Source: Microbacterium sp.
GTDB taxonomy: Bacteria; Actinomycetota; Actinomycetes; Actinomycetales; Microbacteriaceae
Assembly (NCBI GenBank): GCA_017744855.1
Contig: JAGIAK010000013.1
Location: forward strand, 1 to 40,372
Length of the DNA: 40,372 bases
Reading direction: 5' to 3'
Shown: piece after piece, positions 1 to 8,067 of the stretch
Numbering within the stretch: position 1 is the stretch's first letter
Layout: every line of letters begins with the position of its first letter
Notes under the pieces: generated by a model
What the model was told of the DNA's origin: nothing
What the model saw: only the letters and a program-made list of their open reading frames with translations
The model's database searches: none
Position numbers and translations under genes: made by a program

Positions 1-725
1 CGCAGGGCCCCTCATCCGATCTCCCCGACGTCGAGCCGCAGGAGTGGCCGGTCGACGCCGGCCCTTCGCCCTACGTCGACGCCGCCACTCCGGCATCCGG
101 AAGCTACCGCGTGCTCACGGCGGTGATCTTCGCCGTGCTCGTCCTGCTGCTGGCGGGGGCGATCGCGGCCGTCGTGTACCTCGCTGGGCACACGACGTTC
201 TCGCTGCCCGGAGCCGACTCGGCGTCCGATCCGCAGCCCGCCGCGGTCGAGGTCACTGAAGAGGCGCCGGCCGAGGTCGTGCCGCTGATCGGCGAGCCGT
301 GCAGCGACTTCTGCACCGACATCGGCAGCCGTGCCGGCGAGGTGGTGGTCGGTGCCGACGGAGGGTCGGCGTGGCAGGTGTCGCGCTCGTGGGAGACGAC
401 CGAGCTCTCCGACCTGCCCGCCGAAGAGACCGCCGAGGCCTCGTACGACGCGGACGCGGGGACGCTCAGCTACACGGTCTGGAGGTTCGCCGACGACGCC
501 TCGGCGCAGGCGGCCTACGACCAGCTGAACTCGGGGCTCGGAGAGGTCGCATACTCCGGTCCCGCTTTCAAGGACGGCACGGGAGACCAGCGCGCCTACA
601 TCGACGGCGGCATCCAGACGATCGTGTGGCTCGTCGTCGGAGACGAGTCGCGGCCGTGGATCATGCGGGTGCAGGGCCCAGACGTGTCCGAGCTGGAGCA
701 GTTCTACCTGGCGCTCCCGCTCTGA
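1..725 (+). CDS. Membrane-anchored protein of unknown function, 5' end missing
   Basis: The reading frame is open from the first bases and ends at TGA 723-725, so the start lies before the window; the GTG at 111 is inside the transmembrane segment and is not a likely start. What is visible is a Pro/Asp-rich cytosolic stretch, one hydrophobic segment (about positions 111-185: LTAVIFAVLVLLLAGAIAAV) and then an acidic extracytoplasmic domain with one Cys pair (EPCSDFCTDIG) that could be a disulfide. The soluble domain is rich in Trp, Tyr and Asp and shows no catalytic motif that I recognise. It converges on the hydrolase gene and overlaps its end by 22 bp. Function unknown. Confidence 0.7.
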   Translation, partial: QGPSSDLPDVEPQEWPVDAGPSPYVDAATPASGSYRVLTAVIFAVLVLLLAGAIAAVVYLAGHTTFSLPGADSASDPQPAAVEVTEEAPAEVVPLIGEPCSDFCTDIGSRAGEVVVGADGGSAWQVSRSWETTELSDLPAEETAEASYDADAGTLSYTVWRFADDASAQAAYDQLNSGLGEVAYSGPAFKDGTGDQRAYIDGGIQTIVWLVVGDESRPWIMRVQGPDVSELEQFYLALPL

Positions 726-1588
726 ACCCCGGCCCGTCGGCCGGCGCCCTGCACGTGCTCGATCACCGCGTCGAGCACAGCATCCGCCTGGAGGATGCGC
801 GTGTGCCCGAAGCCCTCGGTGCGCAGAAGCCGTGAGCGTCCGTCGTGGGCGGCGTGCAGACGGAGGGAGTCGGCATCCGGCATCCGTCGGTCTGCGCGGT
901 CGTGCACGACGAGCAACGCGGTGCTCTCGGGGAGCGGATGCTGCGCGGCATCGTAGCGCGCCGTCAACTCCGCCTCGTCGACCCCGAGGCGGGCGCGGAA
1001 CAGGGCGTTCATGTGCGCGGCCGTGCGCTCGTCCAGACGGAAATCGCGGGTGAACTCGTCGACGAACGCGATCGGCCCCGCAGCTCCCGCGATCGCCACG
1101 ACGGCGGGTGTCGGCACCGTGGTCCGCGCCGCGGTGAGCGCGGCGAATGCTCCGAAGGAATGGCCGACGAGGGCGTCGAACGGACCGTGGATGCCGTGCA
1201 GTCGGGTGGCCGCCTCGACCCAGTCGCGCACGTCGGTGGGGCCGCCGGCCGACGAGCCGTGCGCCGGGGCGTCGAACGACACGACGCGGAATCCCTCCGA
1301 GACGAGCTCGCGCACAAGCGGGGCGAACTGCGACACCCGCCCACGCCAACCGTGCAGGAGGAGCACGGTGCGAGGGCCGGCTCCCCACTCGTACGTCGTC
1401 ACGGACCGACTCCCGAGGGTGAGCGATCCCGTGTGCGCAGCCTCGTGTGTCGCGGCGTCGCGGGCGTGCACGCGCATGCGCGGCTCCGTGGAGAAGAACG
1501 TCCGATACGCCAGGCGCCCGGCGGCGCGCGGAGACACGAACGCCGTGGTGCGGATGGCGCGGGACAGGAGTGCGGGGACCGAGGGCAT
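704..1588 (-). CDS. Alpha/beta hydrolase
   Basis: A 294-residue alpha/beta-hydrolase fold protein. The oxyanion-hole motif LLLHGWRG is near residues 76-83, the nucleophile elbow GHSFG is at 142-146 (Ser144), a likely acid lies in VVHDRADRRMP (about D230-D233), and the catalytic His is in EGFGHTR (about H262). Substrate cannot be read from the sequence; it resembles serine esterases of the lysophospholipase/homoserine-acetyltransferase-like class. The ATG at 1588 has a good Shine-Dalgarno (GAAGGAG, minus strand of 1593-1599). It is divergent from a TetR gene and the shared 71 bp holds two copies of a palindrome, so repression by that TetR is likely. No signal peptide, so cytoplasmic. Confidence 0.88.
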   Translation of the reverse strand: MPSVPALLSRAIRTTAFVSPRAAGRLAYRTFFSTEPRMRVHARDAATHEAAHTGSLTLGSRSVTTYEWGAGPRTVLLLHGWRGRVSQFAPLVRELVSEGFRVVSFDAPAHGSSAGGPTDVRDWVEAATRLHGIHGPFDALVGHSFGAFAALTAARTTVPTPAVVAIAGAAGPIAFVDEFTRDFRLDERTAAHMNALFRARLGVDEAELTARYDAAQHPLPESTALLVVHDRADRRMPDADSLRLHAAHDGRSRLLRTEGFGHTRILQADAVLDAVIEHVQGAGRRAGVQSGSAR

Positions 1589-1608
1589 CGTGCTCCTTCG
1601 CGAATGAA

Positions 1609-1647
1609 TACGAACGATTGTACGTATAGTACGCGAACGATCGTTCG
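1609..1647. promoter_or_regulatory. Two operator copies between the hydrolase and the TetR gene
   Basis: A perfect 14-bp palindrome CGAACGATCGTTCG lies at 1634-1647. A second copy, CGAACGATTGTACG, matches it at 12 of 14 bases and lies at 1611-1624, exactly 23 bp upstream. They sit between divergent starts, and the right copy abuts the -10 of the TetR gene, so binding would block both promoters. The link to this TetR protein is inferred from position. Confidence 0.7.
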
Positions 1648-1653
1648 TATACT
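1648..1653 (+). promoter_or_regulatory. -10 box of the TetR gene, leaderless transcript
   Basis: TATACT ends six bases before the ATG at 1660. The expected start of transcription is therefore the A of the ATG or within a base of it, and no separate ribosome binding site fits. This is the arrangement of a leaderless mRNA, common in actinobacteria. Confidence 0.6.
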
Positions 1654-1659
1654 AGGGGG

Positions 1660-2295
1660 ATGATCCAGGACGGCCGACGGGCCCGCGGAGACGCCTCGCG
1701 GCGCATCGTGCTCGCGAGCGCGACCGATCTCGCCTCGGTCGAGGGACTCGACGGGCTCACGATCGGTCGTCTCGCCGACGCGTCGGGATCGAGCAAGAGC
1801 AGCATCGCGACCCTGTTCCAGAGCAAGGAGGGGCTGCAGTTGGCGACGATCGCCGCAGCGCGGGAGATCTTCACCGAGCGCATCGTCGAGCGGGCGCGCC
1901 TCGAGCCGCGGGGCGCCCGTCGGCTCGCGGCCCTGCTGCGCAACGCGCTGGTGTACTCGCGCGACCGCGTGTTCACGGGCGGGTGCTTCTTCGCCGCGAC
2001 CGCGGCCGACGTCGACTCCAAGCCCGGCCCCGTGAGCGACGCCGTACGCACCGCGCTGATCGATTGGTACGGGTACGTCGAAGCGCAGGTGCGGCACGCG
2101 GTCGCCGCAGGGGAGCTCATGGTCGACGACGCCGAGGTGCTTGCGTTCGAGCTCATCGCCCTGAACGAGGAGGCGAACTCCCGGTCGCTGATGATGCGCG
2201 ATGCGCGCCCCTACGCGACCGCCGCTGCGGCGATGCGAGGGCGACTGCGCGACGCGGGAGCGGATGACGGCATCCTGGAGCTGCTCGAGCTCTGA
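1660..2295 (+). CDS. TetR/AcrR-family transcriptional regulator
   Basis: A 211-residue TetR-type repressor. The N-terminal helix-turn-helix spans about residues 15-60 (ASVEGLDGLTIGRLADASG followed by SKSSIATLFQSKEGL). The rest is the helical ligand and dimer domain, with GGCFFAATAADVDSKPGP typical of one TetR subgroup. It is divergent from the hydrolase and probably controls it and itself through the two palindromes at 1611-1647. The ligand is unknown. The ATG at 1660 seems to be read from a leaderless mRNA. Confidence 0.88.
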   Translation: MIQDGRRARGDASRRIVLASATDLASVEGLDGLTIGRLADASGSSKSSIATLFQSKEGLQLATIAAAREIFTERIVERARLEPRGARRLAALLRNALVYSRDRVFTGGCFFAATAADVDSKPGPVSDAVRTALIDWYGYVEAQVRHAVAAGELMVDDAEVLAFELIALNEEANSRSLMMRDARPYATAAAAMRGRLRDAGADDGILELLEL

Positions 2296-2310
2296 CGCTT
2301 CGCGCGCCGG

Positions 2311-2351
2311 CGCCCCGCCAGATCGTGTCGGGTGGACACGGTGGCGGGGCG
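2311..2351. terminator. Strong bidirectional hairpin between convergent genes
   Basis: A nested hairpin: outer arms CGCCCCGCCA (2311-2320) and TGGCGGGGCG (2342-2351), 10 bp perfect, and inner arms CGTGTC (2324-2329) and GACACG (2335-2340), 6 bp, with loop GGGTG. It lies 16 bp after the TetR stop and 24 bp after the end of the opposing MarR-like gene. It has no U-tract, as is usual for actinobacterial terminators. Confidence 0.7.
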
Positions 2352-2374
2352 TCGAGTGGAGATGAGGGTGCGGG

Positions 2375-3256
2375 TCAGGCGTCGCGGCCCCGAGAGTAGC
2401 CGGCGTCGAAGCCGCGCTCGTACGCACGCAGCGCGACCCGGGCCGCGCTGCGTGCGCCGCCGCGGTGCGGGCCGTCGTGCCCGTGACGGCCTTCGCCGAA
2501 TCCGCCGCGACCGTCGCGCGGGTCGTGCCCGCGGCCGCGGTCGAATCCGCCGAAGCCGCGGCCGTGGTGCATCGGGTGACCGTGGCCTTCGCGTGAACCG
2601 TGGCCGCCACGGGCATCGGGACCGAAACCGTGTCCGTGCGCGTGACCCAAGCCGTGTCCGTGCTCGCACCCGTGGTCGCCGCCCGGCATGCCGGCGTGAC
2701 CGTGCCGTTCGTGGTCGCGCATGCCGTGGTCGTGCATGCCGTGGTCGTGCATGCCGTGGTCGTGCATGCCGTGACCACGCATGCCGCGGTGACCGGGGAA
2801 GCCGTGGCGGTCGGCGCCACGACGACCGTGGCGGCGCGGGCGGCGGGGGAGTGGCGTGCCCTCTTCCCAGCCGAGGGCCGTGGCGATCTTCTCGAGCGTC
2901 GCGACGGTGGTCTCATACTCCTCGGGGCTGACGGCATCCGTCATCGTGGCGCGGATGCCGTCGACGAGGGTCGCGAGCCGCTCCTTGGCGGCGCGCCCCT
3001 CCTCGGTGAGCGCCCAATCGTCGCCGTCGCGGCTGGCCCAACCGCGCTCGACGAGGTCGTGCAGCATGCGGGGGCGAAACGGCCGGTGGGCCGGGGCCGT
3101 GCCGTCGATGACGTTGAGGAGGCGCCAGTCGCGGCGGCTCGCTCCCTCGCGCTCGAAGGCGGAGGCGAACTCGGCGGCCATCAGGCGGTCGACCGCCGTG
3201 ATCCAGAAGCCGAAGGGGCGTGGCGTGTCTGTGGTGTCTGTGTTCTGAGTGTCCAT
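2375..3256 (-). CDS. MarR-like winged-helix regulator with a histidine-rich C-terminal tail
   Basis: A 293-residue protein in two parts. Residues 1-125 are a winged-helix domain of the MarR/PadR type (MAAEFASAFEREGASRRDWRL; RPRMLHDLVERGWASR; DWALTEEGRAAKERL). About residues 135-265 are a low-complexity tail rich in His, Gly, Asp and Met, including tandem HGMHD units encoded by a 15-bp repeat (2719-2778). It ends with an Arg/Ala-rich segment. The tail looks like a metal-binding region (Ni, Co, Zn or Cu) but that is inference. The ATG at 3256 has an AAAGGAC ribosome site. The gene is divergent from a second MarR gene that also has a His-rich extension. Confidence 0.8.
   Translation of the reverse strand: MDTQNTDTTDTPRPFGFWITAVDRLMAAEFASAFEREGASRRDWRLLNVIDGTAPAHRPFRPRMLHDLVERGWASRDGDDWALTEEGRAAKERLATLVDGIRATMTDAVSPEEYETTVATLEKIATALGWEEGTPLPRRPRRHGRRGADRHGFPGHRGMRGHGMHDHGMHDHGMHDHGMRDHERHGHAGMPGGDHGCEHGHGLGHAHGHGFGPDARGGHGSREGHGHPMHHGRGFGGFDRGRGHDPRDGRGGFGEGRHGHDGPHRGGARSAARVALRAYERGFDAGYSRGRDA
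2719..2778 (-). repeat. 15-bp tandem repeat coding HGMHD units
   Basis: Four consecutive 15-bp units (2719-2733, 2734-2748, 2749-2763, 2764-2778) with the form GCATGCCGTGGTCGT on the plus strand; a fifth, more diverged unit follows. Read on the minus strand they code for HDHGM-type repeats in the tail of the MarR-like regulator. The unit length keeps the frame, so copy number can change without breaking the gene. Confidence 0.85.
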
Positions 3257-3362
3257 GGTGAAGTCCTTTGAATGTCGAGGTGCAAGTGAATGTCACTGTG
3301 CATGTATATGTAGTGTGACATGGAATGAATAAGCATGTCAAGTCACATGTAAAATCGGAACC
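3257..3362. promoter_or_regulatory. AT-rich divergent promoter and operator region of the MarR pair
   Basis: This 106-bp spacer is much richer in A/T than its surroundings and full of GTGAC/GTCAC half-sites. GTGA-N3-TCAC is at 3286-3296, TGTCAC (3291-3296) pairs with GTGACA (3315-3320), and TGACATG (3316-3322) pairs with CATGTCA (3334-3340). Such overlapping dyads suggest dimers of one or both MarR proteins bind here. TAAAAT at 3350-3355 is a likely -10 for the plus-strand gene, seven bases before its ATG. Confidence 0.6.
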
Positions 3363-3965
3363 ATGAGCACCCGCGACGACGACCCCGCCGAGGCGATCGC
3401 CCAGGCACTGGCCCGGCTGCGCGGGCGCCGCCCTGGAGATGCACGCCGCGGCGGAGGCCCGCACGGCTGGCACGGTGGTGGCCCCCACGGAGACCACGGG
3501 GAGCACGTCGCGATGCACGGCGACCAGCACGAGCACGGGCCTCGCGGCGGGCGCTCACCGCGCGGCGGACCCGAGCACCCCGCCCATTCCGGCGTGCCGC
3601 CGTGGATGAACGACCCGTCCGGCCGGTTCGGCGGACCCGCCAGGATGCGGATGCTGGAGGCCCTGGCCGCGGCATCCGGACCGCTCAGCGTCAGCGATCT
3701 CGGCGCGGCGATCGGCGTCGACCAGCCCCGCGCCTCCCGTCTCGTGCAGCAGGGCGTCGAGCGCGGCTACGTGCGCCGTGAGGCCGACCCCGACGATGCG
3801 CGCCGTACCCGCATCGCGCTGACCGACGAGGGGCGGCGCGTCGCCAGGGGAGTGCGCGGAGAGCGGCGCGAGGCACTCGGCACCGCGCTCGCCGCGTTCA
3901 CCGAGGAAGAGCGGGTCGAGCTCGCCCGCCTCCTCAACAAGCTCGCCGACAACTGGCAGCGCTGA
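3363..3965 (+). CDS. MarR-family regulator with a histidine-rich N-terminal extension
   Basis: A 200-residue MarR protein. Residues 28-75 form a Gly/His-rich extension (HGWHGG, HGDHGEH, MHGDQHEHG), followed by a standard MarR domain: RMRMLEALAAASGPLSVSDL, GVDQPRASRLVQQGVERGYV and the wing RREADPDDARRTRIALTDEG. The family usually has about 140-150 residues, so the extension is extra. It mirrors the divergent gene, whose His-rich part is at the C-terminus, and lies next to a CDF metal exporter, so metal-dependent DNA binding is a plausible role (inference). There is no clear ribosome site; the -10 TAAAAT just upstream points to a leaderless mRNA. Confidence 0.85.
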   Translation: MSTRDDDPAEAIAQALARLRGRRPGDARRGGGPHGWHGGGPHGDHGEHVAMHGDQHEHGPRGGRSPRGGPEHPAHSGVPPWMNDPSGRFGGPARMRMLEALAAASGPLSVSDLGAAIGVDQPRASRLVQQGVERGYVRREADPDDARRTRIALTDEGRRVARGVRGERREALGTALAAFTEEERVELARLLNKLADNWQR

Positions 3966-3983
3966 ACTCCCCGCGCCGACCCC

Positions 3984-4904
3984 TCAGCTCTCCGTCACGA
4001 ACTCCAGCGAGGGTTCGTCGTCGACCGACAGCGACAGCACCACGGTCTCGACCACCTCGTTCGCCTCGATCTGACGCTCGATGTCGCGCAGTCGGCGCGC
4101 GACGTCGTGCTCTCGGGCATCGCCGGCCAGGTCGACCTCGGCCACGATGAACAGTCGGTTCGGGCCGACGAACTCGATGTGCAGATAGGTCAGCCGGTGG
4201 ACGTCCGACGAGGCCAGCAGTGCAGCGCCGACGCGCGCCCGCACGGCCGGTGACACCGAGGTGCCGACGAGGAACGCCATGTTCCGGCCGATGAGGATGA
4301 TCGCGACGACGCCCAGCAGGACGCCGACGAGGATCGACCCCACGGCATCCCACGCCGCGACGCCGGTGATCTGGTGCAGCGCGATCGCGCCGCCCGCGAG
4401 GACGAGGCCGACGAGGGCCGCGGCATCCTCGAAGAACACGGCACGCAGCGTGGTGTCGCTCGTATCGAGCACGAAGTCCCAGGTCGACGTGCCACGCGTG
4501 CGGGCGAGCCGTCGCGATCGGATCAGGGCCTGCGTGAACGACGCCCCCTCCAACACGAAGGAGATGCCGAGCACGGCGTACGCGACCACGGGGCTCTCCA
4601 CCGGCCCCTCGTCGGCGAGCTCCTGCACGCCGTGCATGATCGACACGATCGAGCCGGCGGTGAAGATGCCGAAGGCGGCGATGAGCGACCAGACGAACGC
4701 GCTGCGCCCGTAGCCGAGAGGATGCCGCTCGTCTTTGACGCGAGCGCCGCGCCGATCGGCGATGAGGAGGAACACCTCGTTGCCGGCATCCGCCCAGGAA
4801 TGCGCCGCCTCAGCCACCATCGACGCGGATGAGGTGAGCACAGCCGCGATCGTCTTCGCGACGGCGACGAGCACGTTGGCGAGGAAGGCGAGGAAGACCG
4901 TCAC
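3984..4904 (-). CDS. Cation diffusion facilitator (CDF) family transporter
   Basis: A 306-residue CDF exporter. Metal-site motif HSWADAGNE is at about residues 35-43 in the second helix, and HPLGYGR at 61-67 is the CDF signature. Five or six hydrophobic helices are followed by a short cytoplasmic domain (about 205-306). Members of the family export Zn, Co, Fe or Mn against protons. The start is GTG at 4904. It converges on the His-rich MarR gene with 17 bp between the stop codons, so it is not in that operon, but the closeness to two possible metal-sensing regulators is suggestive. Confidence 0.88.
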   Translation of the reverse strand: MTVFLAFLANVLVAVAKTIAAVLTSSASMVAEAAHSWADAGNEVFLLIADRRGARVKDERHPLGYGRSAFVWSLIAAFGIFTAGSIVSIMHGVQELADEGPVESPVVAYAVLGISFVLEGASFTQALIRSRRLARTRGTSTWDFVLDTSDTTLRAVFFEDAAALVGLVLAGGAIALHQITGVAAWDAVGSILVGVLLGVVAIILIGRNMAFLVGTSVSPAVRARVGAALLASSDVHRLTYLHIEFVGPNRLFIVAEVDLAGDAREHDVARRLRDIERQIEANEVVETVVLSLSVDDEPSLEFVTES

Positions 4905-4982
4905 GCGGTCAGGCTACTCCCGCCGTTCGCGGGGAGGACGGGTCTTGCGCGGCGAGCGGCGTTCGTGGAAGGGCGGGCCTTG

Positions 4983-6518
4983 TCAGATCTCGTCCTTGGC
5001 GTCGGGTCCGGAGGCGTGCGTGTCCCGTGCGCGCTCGTCGGCCGTGCGTCGGCGACGTGCGATCAGCGCCAGTGCTCCGGCGAGCAGGAGCAGCGCTCCC
5101 GCCGCGGCCGGTACCGTCGGGTCGGCTCCGGTGGCGGGCAGCGTGGAGGCGCCGCCGGAACCGCGGGGCGTGACGCCTCCACTCGGGGTCACGGCGGGCG
5201 TCACCTCGACCGTGACAGCGGCGGTTGCGCCGGTCGAGGTCTGCGTCACGGTGAGAACGTGCGGACTGGCGTGCGGGAAGGTCACGGAGAACGCGCCGTC
5301 CTCCCTGGCGATCACGTCGGAGGCGACGCTCGACGTCACCGTGTAGTCCCCGGCGGCGAGCGGGGCGGTGGCTCCGGTGTAGTCCGTCGCCGTCACCGCG
5401 AAGCGGGCGCTCCCGCCCTGCGGCACCGCTCCGGTCGCCTCGGCGACCACCGACACGGTCGGCTCCTGTGCGGCGAGCACCGTCACCGTGAAGCCGGTCT
5501 GCGACGAGTTGCCGAGCCTGTCGACGGCCGTGCAGGTGACCGGGGTGGTCCCTGGCGAGAACGACGACCCGCTCGCGGGAGCACACGACGACGACGCGAC
5601 GCCCGACGGGTCGGAGGCTGTCGGCGCCGTCCACTCCAGCGCCGCGGCATCCTCTCCCGGCTGCAGCTGGTAGGTCACGTCGTCGAGCGCGCTCAGCTCG
5701 GGACCCGTCGCATCGACGGACGCTGTCACGGTGGCGGTGGTCGCGTTCGGGCTGGCGCCGTCGCCCTTGGTGCTGAGCACGGCGCCCGCGGGCACGCGCA
5801 TCGTGACGGTTCCATCGCCGGTGACACCGTCGATCGTGACCCGGTACACCTGGCCGCCGTTGCGGAGGTAGCGGAACTCTCGTTCCCCGACGCCGTCGGG
5901 GAGGGTCGTGTACTCGAAGGGCCAGTCGCCGTCGGCGAGCAGGGTGACCGTCGCGCCCGTGGGTGCCGCCGTGCCGCCGAGCTCGAGGTCGGCGGCGTCG
6001 AACCCGGTCACCGGCTCCGAGAACAGCACGTCGAAGACCGGCGGTGCCGACGTCAGGGTCGCGCGGCCGGGCGGCAGGTAGGCCTGTGCCGAGAACGGGA
6101 TGCCGTCGCAGTGACCGATCGAGATGCCCATGAAGGTCGGATCGGTCTCGAAGTAGTACCCCGTGGAGATCGGGTTCATCGTGGGTGGTGTGGTGAACGA
6201 CGCGACGATCGGCGTCTTCTGCGCATCGAACGCGATGCTGGACTGGGCGGGGCTGCGGTAGATCTCGACGTCGGCGGCGTCGCGCGCCACGCCGAAGAGG
6301 GCGATCTCCTGCCCGGTGTCGGGGTCGGTGGCGGGTCCCAGGATCATCGACGGGTACTTCGGCGTGACCGTCCAGGTGTCGCAGTCGATCGCGGTGGTCG
6401 TCCACTGCGACATCACGTTCTCGAAATCGAACGGACCGCAGCCCGTCAGCGCCACCGCGAGCGCGGCCACACCGATCACCGCGCCGCCACGGCGCAGTCG
6501 TGAACCCCTCGAAGCCAT
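4983..6518 (-). CDS. Ig-like and HYR-domain surface protein with both a lipobox and an LPATG sorting tail
   Basis: 511 residues from the ATG at 6518, chosen because GAGGGG lies six bases upstream; an ATG at 6560 has no ribosome site. The N-terminus is a lipoprotein signal (RRGGAVIGVAALAVALTGC, lipidated Cys27). A unique N-terminal domain follows, then a bacterial Ig-like region (PVFDVLFSEPVTGFDAADLEL), a HYR-like domain (DATGPELSALDDVTY to CTAVDRLGNSSQTGFTV), another Ig-like domain, and finally LPATG (about 460-464) with a hydrophobic helix and a long charged tail. Having both anchors in one protein is unusual. Role unknown; probably displayed on the cell surface. Confidence 0.82.
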   Translation of the reverse strand: MASRGSRLRRGGAVIGVAALAVALTGCGPFDFENVMSQWTTTAIDCDTWTVTPKYPSMILGPATDPDTGQEIALFGVARDAADVEIYRSPAQSSIAFDAQKTPIVASFTTPPTMNPISTGYYFETDPTFMGISIGHCDGIPFSAQAYLPPGRATLTSAPPVFDVLFSEPVTGFDAADLELGGTAAPTGATVTLLADGDWPFEYTTLPDGVGEREFRYLRNGGQVYRVTIDGVTGDGTVTMRVPAGAVLSTKGDGASPNATTATVTASVDATGPELSALDDVTYQLQPGEDAAALEWTAPTASDPSGVASSSCAPASGSSFSPGTTPVTCTAVDRLGNSSQTGFTVTVLAAQEPTVSVVAEATGAVPQGGSARFAVTATDYTGATAPLAAGDYTVTSSVASDVIAREDGAFSVTFPHASPHVLTVTQTSTGATAAVTVEVTPAVTPSGGVTPRGSGGASTLPATGADPTVPAAAGALLLLAGALALIARRRRTADERARDTHASGPDAKDEI

Positions 6519-6570
6519 GCGAATCCCCTCGCCCTCGACGTGCCGCCAGAATATCGGCATTGGTCGTGCG

Positions 6571-6602
6571 CGCGCGAGGGCCGGCGCCTCAGGCCTCGCG
6601 CG
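6571..6602. terminator. GC-rich hairpin at the 3' end of the UMF1 transporter gene
   Basis: Perfect 9-bp arms CGCGCGAGG (6571-6579) and CCTCGCGCG (6594-6602) with a 14-base loop that holds the stop codon of the transporter. It separates that gene from the next minus-strand gene. It is probably a terminator without a U-tract. Confidence 0.55.
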
Positions 6603-7992
6603 GCGCCTTCACCGGGAGGAGCAGGGCGAAGCCGAGCAGCAGCACCACGACGATGCCGAGGATGCCGAACGCGGTCTGCGCCGTGAGCACGATGAGCAGG
6701 GTCCATGCGCCCGACGCCATCCAGCTGGCCGCGCGACCGGTCGTGGCGTACAGGCCGAAGATCTCACCCTCGCGGCCCGCCGGGGTGACCCTGGCGAGGA
6801 AGGAACGGGCCGCGGCCTGCGCGGGGCCGACGAACGCGCAGAGGATCAGGCCGCCGATCCAGAACACCATCGGTCCGGCATCCGTGAGGAAGAACACCGC
6901 CAGGCCCGCGACGATCATGCCCACCAGCGAGAACAGGATGATGCGCTTGGGGCCGAAGCTGTCGTCGAAGCGGCCGGCGATGATCGTGGAGACCCCGGCG
7001 ATGAGGTTCGCGGCGATGCCGAAGATCACCAGCTCCTGGAACTCGAAGTGGAAGACCGTCGACGCGATCACGGCGCCGAAGGTGAAGACGCCGGCGAGGC
7101 CGTCGCGGAACACCGCGCTCGACAGCAGGAACCAGAAAGCGGGACGGGTCTCGGGTGCGCGGTAGAGGCCGACGACGTCCTTGACGAGCAGCGCGTACGA
7201 GGCGAAGAAGCTGACCTTGCGCTCGGGCCGCCCCAGCGAGGGCTCCGGCACGTTGAGGAAGATCGGGATGCTGAACACGATCGCCCACACCGCGCATCCG
7301 ACAGCGATGAGGCGGAACGGCAGCCCGTTGTCGGTCGACATGCCGAACCAGTCGAACGCGTCGAGCAGCACCACGATCACGAGCGCGATGATGCCGCCGA
7401 GATAGCCGAAGCCCCAGCCGAGACCCGAGATGCGGCCGATGTTCTTCGGGGTCGCGATGCCGATCAGCATGGCGTTGGAGTTCACCGCGGCGATCTCGCT
7501 GAACACGGTGCCCGCGGAGATGAGCGCGACGCCCACCCAGAACATGCTCGGGGCGGGGGTGACGAACCAGAGGCCGAGCATGCTGAGGATCAGGGCGCCG
7601 GTGCCGATGCCCAGCCACAGCTTCTGGCGACCAGCGGCATCCGCCTGCTGGCCGAGCACCGGCGCGAGCAGCAGGATCGCGAACGCGGCGATCGTGGTGC
7701 CGAGTCCGAGGCCGGAGGAGAGGTCGGCGATCGCGGCGACCCGCGTCGGGTCGTTCTTGTCGAGCGCGGCGACGTCGGAGGGCAGGAACGACCCGCTCAC
7801 CAGGTACAGGGCCGTGAAGATGAACGTGAGGATGACGGAGTTGAAGGGCTGCGTCGCCCAGTCCCACAGCGCCCAGGAGTAGACCTGCTTCCTGGGCGCC
7901 GGCTCGTCGCCGCGCAGATCGAGGCCGATCACGCCGACGGCGCCGGTCCTCGCGGTCGCGGCCGGCTCGTCGCGCTCGTCGGGTTCGCTCAT
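6589..7992 (-). CDS. MFS transporter, UMF1 (Atg22-like) family
   Basis: A 467-residue protein with about 12 membrane helices. The segment YSWALWDWATQPFNSVILTF at about residues 38-57 is the UMF1-family signature, and GLGLGTTIAAFAILLLAPVLGQQADAAG matches the A-loop of MFS carriers. Substrates of bacterial UMF1 members are not well defined. An N-terminal tail of about 35 Glu/Asp/Ala-rich residues precedes the first helix. No clear Shine-Dalgarno precedes the ATG at 7992; CAGACT six bases upstream could be a leaderless -10. It is divergent from the TOPRIM gene. Confidence 0.88.
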   Translation of the reverse strand: MSEPDERDEPAATARTGAVGVIGLDLRGDEPAPRKQVYSWALWDWATQPFNSVILTFIFTALYLVSGSFLPSDVAALDKNDPTRVAAIADLSSGLGLGTTIAAFAILLLAPVLGQQADAAGRQKLWLGIGTGALILSMLGLWFVTPAPSMFWVGVALISAGTVFSEIAAVNSNAMLIGIATPKNIGRISGLGWGFGYLGGIIALVIVVLLDAFDWFGMSTDNGLPFRLIAVGCAVWAIVFSIPIFLNVPEPSLGRPERKVSFFASYALLVKDVVGLYRAPETRPAFWFLLSSAVFRDGLAGVFTFGAVIASTVFHFEFQELVIFGIAANLIAGVSTIIAGRFDDSFGPKRIILFSLVGMIVAGLAVFFLTDAGPMVFWIGGLILCAFVGPAQAAARSFLARVTPAGREGEIFGLYATTGRAASWMASGAWTLLIVLTAQTAFGILGIVVVLLLGFALLLPVKAPREA

Positions 7993-8067
7993 GATCGAAG
8001 TCTGGCGGCGCCCGGTGAACGGTCGGTGACGGCGCGCCGTGCGGCGGGGCGTACTCGGTCGGCGGAG

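Noticed and set aside
12..2156. A 714-residue open frame on the minus strand across the hydrolase and TetR genes
   Set aside because: It is antisense to well-supported genes, very rich in Arg/Ala/Pro and has no recognisable domain; typical of high-GC shadow frames.
2332..2931. Plus-strand Arg-rich frame opposite the His-rich regulator
   Set aside because: It only mirrors the His-rich coding repeat and has no start signal or homology.
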